A stretch of 64,000 nucleotides of DNA from assembly GCF_002300165.1 (NCBI RefSeq), contig NZ_MLCE01000006.1, positions 232,165 through 296,164 of the forward strand, in the 5' to 3' direction. Shown here one piece after another: positions 45,935-57,100 of the stretch. The number at the start of each line of letters is the position of its first letter. The stretch's first letter is position 1. Position numbers and translations under genes: made by a program. This stretch comes from Streptomyces sp. Tue6028. GTDB lineage: Bacteria > Actinomycetota > Actinomycetes > Streptomycetales > Streptomycetaceae. A model generated the notes under the pieces. The model saw only the letters and a program-made list of their open reading frames with translations. It was not told the DNA's origin and ran no database searches.

Positions 45935-46795
45935 GTGACCGACATCGAACGCGTCGGAGTGGTGGGCTGCGGGCAGATGGGTGCGGGCATTGCCGAGGTG
46001 TGCGCCCGCGCCGGTCTGGACGTCAAGGTCGCCGAGACCACCGGCGAGGCCCTGGAGATCGGCCGTACCCGGCTCTTCAACTCCCTCTCCAAGGCCGCCG
46101 AGCGCGGGAAGATCTCCGAGGAGGAGCTCAAGTCCACCCAGGACCGGCTCAGCTTCACCACGGACCTCGGCGAGTTCGCCGACCGCGACCTGGTGATCGA
46201 GGCCGTCGTCGAGAACGAGCAGGTCAAGACCGAGATCTTCCAGGTCCTCGACCAGGTGGTGACGCGGCCCGACGCGATCCTGGCCTCCAACACCTCCTCG
46301 ATTCCGCTGGTGAAGCTCGCGGTCGCCACCTCGCGGCCCGACCAGGTCATCGGCATCCACTTCTTCAACCCGGCGCCGGTCCAGAAGCTCGTCGAGCTGA
46401 TCCCGGCGCTGACCACTTCCGAGGGCACCCTCAGCCGGGCCCAGCTGTTCGCCGAGAAGGCGGTCGGCAAGCACGCCATCCGCGCCCAGGACCGCTCGGG
46501 CTTCGTGGTCAACGCGCTGCTCATCCCGTACCTCCTGTCGGCGATCCGGATGTTCGAGTCGGGCATCGCGAGCCGCGAGGACATCGACAACGGCATGGAG
46601 CTCGGCTGCGCCCACCCGATGGGCCCGCTCAAGCTGTCCGACCTGATCGGCCTCGACACGGTCGCCTCGGTCGCCCACTCGATGTACGAGGAGTACAAGG
46701 AGCCGCTGTACGCCGCTCCCCCGCTGCTCCAGCGCATGGTGGACGCGGGCCGCCTGGGCCGGAAGTCGGGATCGGGCTTCTACACCTACGGCTGA
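45935..46795 (+). CDS. 3-hydroxybutyryl-CoA dehydrogenase
   Basis: A 286-residue NAD(P)-dependent enzyme interconverting acetoacetyl-CoA and 3-hydroxybutyryl-CoA. GTG 45935 follows AAGGGGA; the frame is open further upstream (GTG 45911, ATG 45824). Rossmann motif: VGVVGCGQMGAGIAEVCARA; catalytic His in VIGIHFFNPAPVQKLVE; C-terminal domain DRSGFVVNALLIPYLLSAI and GCAHPMGPLKLSDLIG. In Streptomyces it feeds butyrate and ethylmalonyl-CoA metabolism or polyketide starter supply. It ends 75 bases before a perfect terminator. Confidence 0.95.
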   Translation: MTDIERVGVVGCGQMGAGIAEVCARAGLDVKVAETTGEALEIGRTRLFNSLSKAAERGKISEEELKSTQDRLSFTTDLGEFADRDLVIEAVVENEQVKTEIFQVLDQVVTRPDAILASNTSSIPLVKLAVATSRPDQVIGIHFFNPAPVQKLVELIPALTTSEGTLSRAQLFAEKAVGKHAIRAQDRSGFVVNALLIPYLLSAIRMFESGIASREDIDNGMELGCAHPMGPLKLSDLIGLDTVASVAHSMYEEYKEPLYAAPPLLQRMVDAGRLGRKSGSGFYTYG

Positions 46796-46870
46796 CACCC
46801 GGACTGCACGGTCCACGGCCGACACCCCTGGCCGACTACGGATCGTGAGCTGATCACGAGCATCGGCTCG

Positions 46871-46906
46871 CGCGGGCCCGGCACCCTTTTCGGTGCCGGG
46901 CCCGCG
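46871..46906 (+). terminator. Terminator after the 3-hydroxybutyryl-CoA dehydrogenase gene
   Basis: 15-bp perfect arms (46871-46885 and 46892-46906) around cttttc. Confidence 0.85.
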
Positions 46907-47034
46907 CCATTCACACACCGTGTGCGCGCCGGGCCCGCATATGCCCGTCGCACACGCTCCCCACGCGTCCACCAGGCGAGTTGACTTTCCGTGCGCATGT
47001 AAGGGATGGCACGACTACGGAAAGGAGCGGACTC

Positions 47035-47292
47035 GTGACCGCCGACCCCGAGCATCCCGTGGTCCCAGGGGAACTCGCAGAGTTACGCCGGTCCCTCGAA
47101 GTGGGGCTCACTCGCATAGAGGGAGGACTGGCACTGCTCACTCAGCGCGACGACCAGACCGCCAAGGATCTCGACGACCTGAGCACACGGGTCGTCGCCC
47201 TCGAACACACCCGCTGGCCACTGCCCACCCTCGCCGTCCTCGCGGCCGTTGGCGCGCTGGCCGTGGCGGTCTGGCAGGCTCTGGGCCACTAG
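47035..47292 (+). CDS. Small coiled-coil protein with C-terminal membrane anchor
   Basis: An 85-residue protein starting at GTG 47035 with AAAGGAG upstream. Residues 12-55 are a charged helix with heptad-like spacing (ELAELRRSLEVGLTRIEGGL and DDLSTRVVALEHT); residues 60-80 are one hydrophobic helix (LPTLAVLAAVGALAVAVW). It is tail-anchored, with the coil in the cytoplasm, or a subunit of a membrane complex. It recalls haemolysin XhlA-type topologies, but I find no phage genes nearby. The function is unknown. Confidence 0.78.
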   Translation: MTADPEHPVVPGELAELRRSLEVGLTRIEGGLALLTQRDDQTAKDLDDLSTRVVALEHTRWPLPTLAVLAAVGALAVAVWQALGH

Positions 47293-47320
47293 GTCCCCGG
47301 ACGCCGTGGGGGGGGACGGA

Positions 47321-47866
47321 TCAGGGCAAGGCGTCCTGCCCGAGCCTGAGATGGTGCAGTAGGAGCAGTGCGGCAGCCATGTTGGCGGCCGGGACCTCGC
47401 CGCGGGCGACCATGTCGGGGACGAGCTTCAGGGGAACCCATTCCCGACGGTCGGACTCGAAGTCGTCCACGGGGTGTCCGATGTACGCACCCTCGTCGGC
47501 CCAGAAGATGTGGTGCCGGGCGTCGGTGAGCCCGTTGGAGGGCTCGACGCTCATCAGATGCCTCAGGGGTCCCGGCCGCCAGCCGGTCTCCTCCTCCAGT
47601 TCGCGGGCCGCCGCGACGGCGATGTCCTCGCCGTCCTCGACGACACCCGCCGCAAGCTCCCATCCCCAGCTGTCGGTGATGAAGCGGTGCCGCCACAGGA
47701 GCAGCACTTCGTTGGCCTCATTCACCACAGTGGCCACGGCCACGGGCCGCAGCCGTATCAAAAAGTGATCGAGGTGCCGACCGTCCGGCAGCTCCACATC
47801 TGCGAGATTGACGCTGAACCAGCGGTTTGCGTACACAGTTTGTTCGTTCTGTTTCGTCCACTGCAC
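47321..47866 (-). CDS. NUDIX hydrolase
   Basis: A 181-residue pyrophosphohydrolase. GTG 47866 follows GGAAGGTGG; an in-frame upstream start at 47932 is unlikely. The NUDIX box is readable: GVVEDGEDIAVAAARELEEE followed by TGW, close to GX5EX7REUXEEXGU. The N-terminal VLLLWRHRFITDSWGWELAA and the WxxEL strand resemble ADP-ribose pyrophosphatases. It follows the TPR regulator gene by 117 bases on the same strand. Confidence 0.92.
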   Translation of the reverse strand: MQWTKQNEQTVYANRWFSVNLADVELPDGRHLDHFLIRLRPVAVATVVNEANEVLLLWRHRFITDSWGWELAAGVVEDGEDIAVAAARELEEETGWRPGPLRHLMSVEPSNGLTDARHHIFWADEGAYIGHPVDDFESDRREWVPLKLVPDMVARGEVPAANMAAALLLLHHLRLGQDALP

Positions 47867-47983
47867 GGTTCTGCCACCTTCCGCCGAGTAGATGGCAATA
47901 TCGCAGCAGGAGCGTCCTGACAGCAGGCTCACAGCGGTCGGGGCACGGTGCAGCGGCGGTCGAACCTTTTCGTGGCGCCTTCC

Positions 47984-49324
47984 CTACAGCGGTACGCGCA
48001 ATGCCCCGTCGATGAGCTCGGCGGCCTCGGCCGTGCCCGCGCAGCCGCTGCGCACCAGGTGCTCGCGCACCGCGCGCAGTCTGTCGCGCAGCCGCTGGGA
48101 CTCCATCCCCCGCGCCTGTTCGGCCATTTGAACGGCGGTGGCCACCGCCTTGTCGGCGTTGCCCTGACGCAGCTCGATCTGGCTGAGCATCGCCAACCGG
48201 TGCACCCGCCCCCGGTCGTGCGCCGGGTTGTCCACGGCGGCCGCGGCGTGCTCCCCCGCCGCCACCAGGTCGCCGAGGCTGAGCAGGGCCTCCGCCACCT
48301 GCACGTTGACCAGGCCCGGCTGGACATAGCCGGTCTCGTCGGGCTCGTACCCGCGCCGGATGCGCTCGGCGGCCTGCTCGGCACGCCGTATGCAGGACAG
48401 CGCACTGCTGCCGTCGCCGAGGTGTGCGTACGCCTTGGCCTGCATCGCGTAGAGGTCGGAGGCGAGCGCCGGCGTGATGTGCCGCCCGGCGGCGCGCAGC
48501 GCGGCCTCGGCGAAGGCCACGGCCTGCCGGTACTCGCGCATGAACAGCGACTGGTTGACCAGCAGGGCTATGACGTAGGCCCCGAGTCCCCTGTCCCCGC
48601 TGGCCTTCGCCAGGCGCAGCGCCTGATGGAAGTAGCGCTGGGCCAGTCCGTGCGCGTCGGAGTCGTAGGCGCAGATGCCCGCGATGGCGACCAGGCCGCC
48701 CGTGGCGCGGTGCAGCTGGCGGCCGGTGGCATCGGTGTAGCTGCCGCGCAGCAGCGGCGCCGTCTCGGAGTTGAGGAACCCGACGATCCGGGTGCGGGTC
48801 GCGATACCGCCCGCCTTGCGGTACATCTGCTCGTAGTGGGCGCGGGCCGCCCGCAGCATGTCGATGTCCGCCATGCTGACGCGGTGCCGTCCGCCGCGCG
48901 AGACGTCCACGTCCTCGGGCGGGTTCTCCCATTCCCACACCGGCATCACGGCGGGCGTACCGGTGACGGCGGGCGCGCCGAGTATGTGCGGGCGCTGCTG
49001 CTCGTCGGAGCGCCACAGGGCGGTGGCCCGCTCCACGAAGCCGGACAGCGAGGTGCCGTGCGGGGTGGCCGGTTCACCGGGCACGCCCAGTCCGATGTCG
49101 TCGAGCGTGACGGGCCGGTGCAGCCGGCCCGCGAGCACCTCACAGATCAGGTCGGGTACCTGGCCACGGGGGCGCTGCCCCTTCAACCAGCGCGCCACGG
49201 CCGTGTGTTCGTACCGCAGCGCGAGTCCACGTGCTCTGCCCGCCTGATTGACATGGGCGGCGAGTCCCGCGTGCGAGATGCCGGCCTCGTCGAGTATCGC
49301 GTCGAGCAGTGTGTTGGGCTGCAT
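47984..49324 (-). CDS. HTH/TPR transcriptional regulator (Streptomyces NsdA-like type)
   Basis: A 446-residue protein. The N-terminus (QPNTLLDAILDEAGISHAGL, HVNQAGRARG, TAVARWLKGQRPRGQVPDLI) is a helix-turn-helix found in many Streptomyces developmental regulators. The rest is helical repeat sequence with TPR-like units such as ALRLAKASGDRGLGAYVIAL, AMQAKAYAHLGDGSSALSCI and EALLSLGDLVAAGEHAAAAV. Such proteins often control antibiotic production or sporulation. I cannot assign a specific target. The start is ATG 49324. Confidence 0.85.
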   Translation of the reverse strand: MQPNTLLDAILDEAGISHAGLAAHVNQAGRARGLALRYEHTAVARWLKGQRPRGQVPDLICEVLAGRLHRPVTLDDIGLGVPGEPATPHGTSLSGFVERATALWRSDEQQRPHILGAPAVTGTPAVMPVWEWENPPEDVDVSRGGRHRVSMADIDMLRAARAHYEQMYRKAGGIATRTRIVGFLNSETAPLLRGSYTDATGRQLHRATGGLVAIAGICAYDSDAHGLAQRYFHQALRLAKASGDRGLGAYVIALLVNQSLFMREYRQAVAFAEAALRAAGRHITPALASDLYAMQAKAYAHLGDGSSALSCIRRAEQAAERIRRGYEPDETGYVQPGLVNVQVAEALLSLGDLVAAGEHAAAAVDNPAHDRGRVHRLAMLSQIELRQGNADKAVATAVQMAEQARGMESQRLRDRLRAVREHLVRSGCAGTAEAAELIDGALRVPL

Positions 49325-49576
49325 GGAGGCCCCCCGGGTGGCTCGGTGCCGTCAGAGTAGTGCGTCCGCTTTCACACGGGGTGTGAAAGGAATGCCCGTA
49401 TCCGGGCAGTGCGCGCGCTGTCGCAGAGCGTTTCTGGCCGGTTGACTGAAATGCCTCGCAAGAGGCCGGCCGGGCCGCCGGCTCCCCCTCGTACAGTGCG
49501 GCGGCCCGCTTCCGCGCCGTCCGCCCAGCTGCCTGCCCGACACTCCGTGGCGGGGCGGACGGCGCACGCCGCGGCG

Positions 49577-50830
49577 TCAGTTCACCTGCTGGGCGACGGA
49601 GGCGCCCTGTTGCACAGGGACGCATCGGCGGTCGTTGCGCAGCACGAGCAACGCGACGTCGTCGGCGGGCGATCCGCCGGCATGGCGCAGGACCCGGGCG
49701 AGCACACCACGCAGGACGGATCGGGGTGAGGCGGGCTGGACACGGACCACGTCGGCGAGCACGGCCTGCAACGGGAAGAAGCGGCCGTGCCCGTCGCGCG
49801 CGTCCTCCACCCCGTCGGTGTACAGGAAGAGCCCTTCCCCGGGCTGCAGGCGACCGCAGTGCTCGGCGGGCAGCTCGGCAGGCAGCGGGAACGGCCCGAG
49901 CGGCGGCAGGGGTTCGCCCGTGGACAGCCGCTCGACGTGACCGCGCGCACCCGCCCGTTCCGTGTGGCTGCGCAGCAGATAGGGCCAGGGATGGCCGCAG
50001 TTGAGGGCGTACACCTCGCCGTCGCGGCGGATCTCCAGCAGCAGCACGGTGACGAACTCCTCGGCGACCCAACTGTCCGGATCGGTCCCGGCCGAGGGGT
50101 GCTCGGCCCGGGCCCGCTCACGCAGGTACCGGGCCAGCGCGCGTTCCAGCCGCTTGAGGACGGAGCCGAGTTCGGGCTCGTCGTGCACGGCCTCGCGGAA
50201 GCTGCCGAGGACGGCGGCGACGGTCCCGATGGCACCGATACCGTGGCCCCGGACGTCACCCATGACGATCCGTACCCCGTGCTCGGTGGCGATCACCTCG
50301 TACAGGTCGCCGCCCACGTTCGCGCCGCGGTCGGCGGACAGTTGTGCCGCCGCGACGTTCAGCCCGTCGATACGCGAGGGCAGGGGGCGCAACAGCACGT
50401 TCTGGGCGGCGCCCGCGACCTTGCGGATCTGCCGCAGCTCTCGCAGCAGTGCGCCCCTGACGTGCAGTATCAGGCCCGTGCCCACCGCGAAGAAGACCGC
50501 GCTGGTGACGATCCGCGCGCCCAGCCCGTCCTCCTGCGCGAGCGGGCAGGCCATCTTGTACGTGATCGCCATCGCGCCCCAGACGGTGGGCAGCCCCAGG
50601 CTCAGCACCCGGCGCAGCGGGCGCCGCCCGTCGCGGCGGACCGTCGTCCCGGGGCCCGGATACGCGACACGCCCCCGGCCGATCCGGGGCCCTCTTCGCC
50701 GCACGGCCCGGGTGAGTCCGGCTCGCAGTCCGTCGCCCCTGCCCCGCGGCCTCAGGCCCGCCCGGGCCAGCACCCGCGAATGCGTCCGGGGCTTCGCCCT
50801 ACGGGGAGCCCCAGCCTTGATACGGATCAT
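49577..50830 (-). CDS. Membrane PP2C-type (SpoIIE/RsbU-like) serine phosphatase
   Basis: A 417-residue protein. ATG 50830 (MIRIKAGAPRRAK) is preferred; the frame is open further upstream. A basic N-terminus leads to two hydrophobic segments (LRRVLSLGLPTVWGAMAITY and IVTSAVFFAVGTGLILHV). From about residue 165 the SpoIIE domain has the metal-binding motifs NVGGDLYEV, RIVMGDVRGHGIGAIG, LFLYTDGVEDARDGHG and GGSPADDVALLVL. These enzymes dephosphorylate anti-anti-sigma factors. No kinase or anti-sigma partner is adjacent. Confidence 0.92.
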   Translation of the reverse strand: MIRIKAGAPRRAKPRTHSRVLARAGLRPRGRGDGLRAGLTRAVRRRGPRIGRGRVAYPGPGTTVRRDGRRPLRRVLSLGLPTVWGAMAITYKMACPLAQEDGLGARIVTSAVFFAVGTGLILHVRGALLRELRQIRKVAGAAQNVLLRPLPSRIDGLNVAAAQLSADRGANVGGDLYEVIATEHGVRIVMGDVRGHGIGAIGTVAAVLGSFREAVHDEPELGSVLKRLERALARYLRERARAEHPSAGTDPDSWVAEEFVTVLLLEIRRDGEVYALNCGHPWPYLLRSHTERAGARGHVERLSTGEPLPPLGPFPLPAELPAEHCGRLQPGEGLFLYTDGVEDARDGHGRFFPLQAVLADVVRVQPASPRSVLRGVLARVLRHAGGSPADDVALLVLRNDRRCVPVQQGASVAQQVN

Positions 50831-50948
50831 GCCGATTGGCCCCCCAATAGGCCCTGACAGCGCAGAAGGCCTCCGAGAGACCGGTCCGATTCTTTCGACC
50901 GCATGCCCCGATCGGGCCAGATCGCCCGGAGTTGTCACCCCAAAGAGT

Positions 50949-50982
50949 GAGGGGTACATCCGGACTCCCGGATGTACCCCTC
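50949..50982 (-). terminator. pheT terminator
   Basis: 15-bp perfect arms (50949-50963 and 50968-50982) with loop actc, 25 bases past the pheT stop codon. Confidence 0.88.
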
Positions 50983-51006
50983 ATCACGCCCTCGACTGTG
51001 CCGGGC

Positions 51007-53511
51007 TCACGCCCCGCGCAGCACCGCCCCGGTGCGCTCGGCCGCCAGGGCGACGGCCGCGTCACGGGCCGCGGAGGCCTCGTCGACGGTCAGGGTGCGG
51101 TCGGTGGCACGGAACCGCAGCGCGTAGGCGAGGGACTTCTTGTCCTCGCCGAGCTGCTCGCTCTCGTAGACGTCGAAGAGCCGGATGGACTCCAGGAGCT
51201 CACCCGCGCCCTCGCGCAGCGCGGCCTCGACGTCGGCGTGCGGGATCTCGCGGGAGACCACCAGCGCGACGTCCTGCGTGGCGACCGGGAAGGTGGAGAT
51301 CTTCGGGCCCTTGGGCAGGCCCGCGCTCGCCTCCTCCAGCGCGTCCAGGTCCAGCTCCATCGCGCAGGTGCGCGGGGCCAGGCCCAGGGTCTTCAGAACG
51401 CCGGGGTGCAGCTCACCGGCGTATCCGATGACCTTCTCGGTGCCGTCGACGAGCACGGCGAGCTCGGCGCAGCGGCCCGGGTGCCACGGCCCGTACTGAC
51501 CGGAGCGGACGAGGAGTTCGGTCCCCGCCTCGCGGGCCAGGATGCGCGCGGCCTCGACGGCGTCCGCCCAGTCGGCCGGGCGGCCCTTGCCCCACCAGCC
51601 GGCCTGCTCGCGGGCGCCCGCGAGGACGACGGCGGCGTGCCGGGGCTGGAAGGGCAGCGCGGCGGTGAGCGACGCGATCTCCTCGTCCGTGGGACGGCGG
51701 TCGACCGGCAGCCGTCCCGCGACGCGCAGCTCCCGCTGCGGGTGGAAGACCAGACCGGTCTCGAAGAGCGCCAGGTCGTGGCTGCCGCGGCCGTCGTTGC
51801 GGCGCAGCGCGCCGAGCAGACCCGGCAGCAGCGTCGTACGGAGCGCGGGCTCCTCGTCGGAGAGCGGGTTGACCAGCTTGACGACCTTGCGCTTCGGGTC
51901 GTCGGCGGCGAGGCCGAACTGGTCGAAGACGTGCTCGCCGATGAACGGGTAGTTCAGCGCCTCGACGTATCCGGCACCCGCCAGGGCACGGCCGATACGG
52001 CGGTGCAGGCGCTGCCGGCCGGTGAGGCCGAGGCCCGCCGGGGGCTTGGGCAGCGTGGAGGGCAGGTTCTCGTAGCCCTCCAGCCGGATGACCTCTTCGG
52101 CCAGGTCGTTCGGGTCGGTCAGGTCGGGCCGCCAGGACGGCACGGTGACGATCAGCTCGTCCTGCCCGTAGACGTCGCAGCCGACCTGCTGGAGACGGCG
52201 GACGACGGTCTCACGGCCGTAGTCGACGCCCGCGACCTTGTCCGGGTGGTTCGCCGGGATGGTGATGGTGTGCGGCGCGGACGGCGCGATGACCTCGGTG
52301 ACGCCGGCGTCGGCGGTACCGCCGGCCAGCAGCACGAGCAGGTCGACGGTCCGCTGGGCCGCGGCGGACGCGGCCTGCGGGTCGACACCGCGCTCGAAGC
52401 GCTTGGACGCCTCGGAGGCCAGCTTGTGACGGCGGGCCGTCCGCGCGATCGAGATCGCGTCGAAGTGCGCGGCCTCGACGACGACCTCGGTGGTGGTGCC
52501 CTCGGTGTCGTCGATCTCCGTGTTGGCGCCGCCCATCACGCCCGCGAGGCCGATGGGACCGCGGTCGTCGGTGATCACCAGGTCCTCGGCGTCGAGGGTG
52601 CGCTTGACGCCGTCGAGGGTGGTGAGCTTCTCGCCCTGCTCGGCGCGGCGCACACCGATCGCGCCCTGGACGCGGGAGCGGTCGTAGGCGTGCAGGGGCT
52701 GGCCGAGCTCCAGCATCACGTAGTTGGTGATGTCGACGGCGAGCGAGATCGGGCGCATGCCCGCCTTCTGCAGGCGGCGGCGGAGCCAGATCGGGGAGCG
52801 GGCCTCGGGGTCGAGACCGGTCACCGTGCGCGCCGTGAAGCGGTCGCAGCCGGCCGGGTCGCCGACCTGCACCGGGTAGCCGAACGCGTTCGGGGCCGGT
52901 ACGTCGAGGAGCGCCGGGTCGCGCAGCGGCAGGCCGTACGCGATGGCGGCCTCGCGGGCGATGCCGCGCAGCGAGAGGCAGTAGCCGCGGTCGGGGGTGA
53001 CCGCGATGTCGAGGACCTCGTCGACGAGCTGGAGCAGCTCGATCGCGTCGGTGCCGACCTCGACCTCGGGCGGCAGCACAATGATGCCGCCGCTGCCGTC
53101 GTCGCCCATGCCCAGCTCGTCGCCGGAGCAGATCATGCCGTGCGAGGTCTTGCCGTACGTCTTGCGCGCGGCGATGGCGAAGTTGCCGGGCAGGACGGCG
53201 CCCGGCAGCACCACGACGACCTTGTCGCCGACCGCGAAGTTGCGGGCGCCGCAGACGATCTCCTGGGGCTCACCGGTGCCGTTGGCCGTGCCGACGTCGA
53301 CGGTGCAGAAGCGGATGGGCTTCTTGAAGCCCTCCAGTTCCTCGATGGTCAGCACCTGGCCGACGACGAGGGGGCCCTTGAGGTCGGCGCCGAGCTGCTC
53401 GACAGTCTCGACCTCCAGGCCTGCCGAAATGAGCTTGGCCTGGACGTCGCGCCCGGTCTCCGTCGCCGGCAGGTCGACGTACTCCCGCAGCCAAGAAAGC
53501 GGGACCCGCAT
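51007..53511 (-). CDS. pheT: Phenylalanyl-tRNA synthetase beta subunit
   Basis: An 834-residue subunit with the full bacterial domain order. The N-terminal EMAP/tRNA-binding-like domain ([20 protein letters not shown]) carries CSGDELGMG. The B3/B4 editing region is around [20 protein letters not shown] and [10 protein letters not shown]. The synthetase-like core follows, and at the C-terminus the ferredoxin-like anticodon-binding domain ([20 protein letters not shown]). The alpha-beta heterotetramer charges tRNA-Phe. ATG 53511 overlaps the pheS stop codon (ATGA). Confidence 0.97.
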   Translation of the reverse strand: MRVPLSWLREYVDLPATETGRDVQAKLISAGLEVETVEQLGADLKGPLVVGQVLTIEELEGFKKPIRFCTVDVGTANGTGEPQEIVCGARNFAVGDKVVVVLPGAVLPGNFAIAARKTYGKTSHGMICSGDELGMGDDGSGGIIVLPPEVEVGTDAIELLQLVDEVLDIAVTPDRGYCLSLRGIAREAAIAYGLPLRDPALLDVPAPNAFGYPVQVGDPAGCDRFTARTVTGLDPEARSPIWLRRRLQKAGMRPISLAVDITNYVMLELGQPLHAYDRSRVQGAIGVRRAEQGEKLTTLDGVKRTLDAEDLVITDDRGPIGLAGVMGGANTEIDDTEGTTTEVVVEAAHFDAISIARTARRHKLASEASKRFERGVDPQAASAAAQRTVDLLVLLAGGTADAGVTEVIAPSAPHTITIPANHPDKVAGVDYGRETVVRRLQQVGCDVYGQDELIVTVPSWRPDLTDPNDLAEEVIRLEGYENLPSTLPKPPAGLGLTGRQRLHRRIGRALAGAGYVEALNYPFIGEHVFDQFGLAADDPKRKVVKLVNPLSDEEPALRTTLLPGLLGALRRNDGRGSHDLALFETGLVFHPQRELRVAGRLPVDRRPTDEEIASLTAALPFQPRHAAVVLAGAREQAGWWGKGRPADWADAVEAARILAREAGTELLVRSGQYGPWHPGRCAELAVLVDGTEKVIGYAGELHPGVLKTLGLAPRTCAMELDLDALEEASAGLPKGPKISTFPVATQDVALVVSREIPHADVEAALREGAGELLESIRLFDVYESEQLGEDKKSLAYALRFRATDRTLTVDEASAARDAAVALAAERTGAVLRGA

Positions 53512-54635
53512 CAGATCTCCATCCCGAACGGCCGGGTGAACCGGACGTCACCCTCGACCATGTCTCGCATGTCTTCGACGTTGTGGCGGAACATCAGCAT
53601 CCGCTCGATGCCGAACCCGAAGGCGAATCCGCTGTACTTCACCGGGTCGACGCCGCAGGCGACGAGCACCCGCGGGTTGACCATGCCGCAGCCGCCGAGC
53701 TCGATCCAGCCCTCGGACGAGCAGGTCCGGCAGGGGCGGTCGGGGTTGCCGACGGACTCGCCCTTGCAGACGTAGCAGAGCATGTCCATCTCGGCGGACG
53801 GCTCGGTGAAGGGGAAGTAGTTCGGGCGCAGCCGGGTCTTCATGTCCGAGCCGAAGAGCGACTGGACCATGTGGTCCAGGGTGCCCTTGAGGTCGGCCAT
53901 GGTCAGGCCCTCGTCGATGGCCAGCAGCTCGATCTGGTGGAAGACCGGGGTGTGCGTGGCGTCGAGCTCGTCCGTGCGGTACACACGGCCGGGGCAGACG
54001 ATGTAGACGGGCGGCTCGCGGTCGAGCATGGCGCGGGCCTGCACGGGCGAGGTGTGCGTCCGCAGGACGACACCGGACTCACCGTGGTCACCCTTGGGGC
54101 CCTCGACGAAGAAGGTGTCCTGCATCTGCCGGGCCGGGTGGTCAGGGCCGAAGTTCAGGGCGTCGAAGTTGAACCACTCCGCCTCGACCTCGGGGCCCTC
54201 GGCGACCTCGTATCCCATGGACACGAAGACGTCGGCGACCCGCTCCATCATGGTGGTCAGCGGGTGGCGGGCGCCGGCCGGCACGCGGTCGTAGGGCAGT
54301 GTGACGTCCACCGCCTCCTCGACCAGGACGCGGGCGTCGCGCTCGGCCTCCAGCTCGGCCTGGCGTGCGGCGAGGGCCTTGTTCACGGCGCCGCGGGCCT
54401 GGCCCACGCGCTTGCCGGCGTCGGCCTTGGCGTGCGGGGGCAGGGCGCCGATCTCGCGGTTGGCGAGGGCCAGCGGCGAGGTGCCGCCGGTGTGGGCGAC
54501 CTTGGCCTCCTGGAGCGCGTCGAGGTCACCGGCGGCCGCGAAGGCGGCGAGCGCCTCGTCCCGCATGCGCTCGATCTCTTCCGGTTTCAAGGCCTCGACC
54601 TCTACAGGGTCGTACGACTTATTCGGTGCCGACAT
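53511..54635 (-). CDS. pheS: Phenylalanyl-tRNA synthetase alpha subunit
   Basis: A 374-residue catalytic subunit starting at ATG 54635. An N-terminal coiled coil ([20 protein letters not shown]) binds tRNA. The class II core contains [32 protein letters not shown] (motif 2 type), [40 protein letters not shown] and the motif 3 [12 protein letters not shown]. Two CxxC-like pairs ([15 protein letters not shown]) suggest a small zinc site, as in some bacterial PheS. I saw no T-box or Phe-rich leader upstream. Confidence 0.97.
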   Translation of the reverse strand: MSAPNKSYDPVEVEALKPEEIERMRDEALAAFAAAGDLDALQEAKVAHTGGTSPLALANREIGALPPHAKADAGKRVGQARGAVNKALAARQAELEAERDARVLVEEAVDVTLPYDRVPAGARHPLTTMMERVADVFVSMGYEVAEGPEVEAEWFNFDALNFGPDHPARQMQDTFFVEGPKGDHGESGVVLRTHTSPVQARAMLDREPPVYIVCPGRVYRTDELDATHTPVFHQIELLAIDEGLTMADLKGTLDHMVQSLFGSDMKTRLRPNYFPFTEPSAEMDMLCYVCKGESVGNPDRPCRTCSSEGWIELGGCGMVNPRVLVACGVDPVKYSGFAFGFGIERMLMFRHNVEDMRDMVEGDVRFTRPFGMEI

Positions 54636-54753
54636 CTCTTCCCGTGCTTCCGGTTGGCTGGCTGAGGGTCCCCGTCCCGACTCGGGGGACGCGTCGTCCC
54701 TGAAACGGGGACGCAAAGGTGCCAAAGGCCGAGTCTAACGGGGTGGGAGACAG

Positions 54754-54774
54754 CCTTGGACGCGCAGTCCAAGG
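54754..54774 (-). terminator. Terminator after the sensor kinase gene
   Basis: 8-bp perfect arms (54754-54761 and 54767-54774) with a 5-base loop, 42 bases past the kinase stop codon. It separates the kinase gene from pheST. Confidence 0.6.
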
Positions 54775-54815
54775 GGTGGCTCCCTCATGCGTGCGCCCGT
54801 GGGGCCTCTTCGGCG

Positions 54816-55988
54816 TCAGAGGAGATGCGCCGGGGTGCCCACGGGCAACGTAAATCGGAACTCGGCGCCGCCGCCGGGGGCGCGGCCGACCGTGATGGTG
54901 CCGCCGTGGGCTTCGACGATGCCCTTGACGATGTAGAGCCCGAGGCCGGTGCCGCCGCGCTTGCTGCCCCGCCAGAAGCGGGTGAAGACGCGGTTCATGG
55001 ACTCCTCCGGGATGCCGGTGCCCTCGTCGCTCACCGTGACCGACGTGGCGGTGTTCTCGCCGTCCTCCCGCTCGTGCGGGGACACCGAGGGTGCCAGATC
55101 AATGGTGACGGTTCCCTCGCCGTGACGCACGGCATTTTCGAGCAGGTTGCTGAGCACCTGGTCGATCTTGTCCGGGTCGGCCCACAGGGCGGGCAGCGGC
55201 TGCTCGATGCGCAGCAGGAAGCGGTCGGCCGACTGGCCCGAGGCGACGTACGCCTGGATGTGCCGGCCGACGGCCGCACCGATGTCGACGGGCTGGCGGC
55301 GCACCTCGAGACGGCCCGAGTCGATGCGGGAGATGTCGAGCAGTTCGGCGATGAGCCGGGTGACCCGGTTCGCGTCGGCGTCGACGGTCTCCAGCATGAG
55401 CTTCTTCTGGTCGTCCGTGAACCTCTCCCACTTCGCCAGCAGCGTCGCGGTGAAGCCCTTGACGGAGGTCAGCGGCGAGCGCAGCTCGTGGGCGACCGTC
55501 GCGATCAGTTCGGCGTGGCTGCGCTCGGTGCGGCGGCGGGCCTCGGTGTCACGGAGGGAGACGACGACGCGGTGCACGGGGCCGGTGGGGCGCGTCCGCA
55601 CGTAGCGCGCGGAGACGAGGACCTCGCGCGCCCCGGGCAGCAGCAGATTGCGCTCGGGCTGGGCGTTGCGGATCGCGAGACCGCCGTACGGGTCGGTCAG
55701 CTGCCACCATCTGCGGCCCTCCAGGTCCTCCAGCGGGAGCACCGTGTCGAGCCCGCGTCCGAGGGCGTCGGCGGCGGGGACCGCGGTGATCCGGGCCGCG
55801 GCGGCGTTGAAACAGATCACCACGCCGTGCTCGTCGGCCACGACGAGCCCGTCGGGCAGGTCGTCGGGGTCGATGGCCAGGTCGGCCGGGACACGTCCGG
55901 TGGTGGGGTCGCCGTGCCGGGACGTGGGTGTGCCGCGCACCTCCCGTGCTCGCGGCGCCTTCTGCGCACCGCTCGTGCCGACACTCAT
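54816..55988 (-). CDS. PAS-domain sensor histidine kinase (orphan)
   Basis: A 390-residue soluble kinase. A PAS-like domain (about 40-150; LPDGLVVADEHGVVICFNAA) precedes the H-box ELIATVAHELRSPLTSVKGF with the phosphorylated His, then NLLENAVRHGEGTVT (N-box), VTVSDEGTGIPEESMNRVF (G1) and GGTGLGLYIVKGIVEAHGG (G2). No membrane segment is present, so it senses an internal cue. No response-regulator gene is adjacent. It starts at ATG 55988, 51 bases after the RNA methyltransferase gene. Confidence 0.92.
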   Translation of the reverse strand: MSVGTSGAQKAPRAREVRGTPTSRHGDPTTGRVPADLAIDPDDLPDGLVVADEHGVVICFNAAAARITAVPAADALGRGLDTVLPLEDLEGRRWWQLTDPYGGLAIRNAQPERNLLLPGAREVLVSARYVRTRPTGPVHRVVVSLRDTEARRRTERSHAELIATVAHELRSPLTSVKGFTATLLAKWERFTDDQKKLMLETVDADANRVTRLIAELLDISRIDSGRLEVRRQPVDIGAAVGRHIQAYVASGQSADRFLLRIEQPLPALWADPDKIDQVLSNLLENAVRHGEGTVTIDLAPSVSPHEREDGENTATSVTVSDEGTGIPEESMNRVFTRFWRGSKRGGTGLGLYIVKGIVEAHGGTITVGRAPGGGAEFRFTLPVGTPAHLL

Positions 55989-56039
55989 CCCCGTACCCCA
56001 CCTCTCGTCTGGCGCAGGGCCCCCGAGCCCGTCACCCTA

Positions 56040-56900
<861 letters not shown>

Positions 56901-57038
56901 GGGCTCACCTTCGGAAGTTCACGGGTACTTGTCGGGCGCGGGCCCGCGGTCGACGGGTACGGGCAGGGATGCGGGCCGCCGTGTGCACGACGTGTCCGGC
57001 CGCCCGCGCGCACGGGGCGCCGCCCGTCCGGACGCAGC

Positions 57039-57069
57039 AGGACCCGCAGGCCTCGGGCCTGCGGGTCCT
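57039..57069 (-). terminator. rplT terminator
   Basis: 14-bp perfect arms (57039-57052 and 57056-57069) with a 3-base loop. It ends the infC-rpmI-rplT operon. Confidence 0.85.
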
Positions 57070-57100
57070 CCGGTCGCACCGGCCTAGCGCCGGTGCAGCG

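Noticed and set aside
47035..47292. Phage holin/haemolysin reading of the small tail-anchored protein
   Set aside because: The topology is similar, but no lysin, tail or other phage gene is nearby and the sequence match is not specific.
54636..54815. T-box or Phe-codon leader peptide before pheS
   Set aside because: No T-box sequence and no run of Phe codons is present. A small cgtccc/gggacg hairpin exists but is not convincing as an attenuator.
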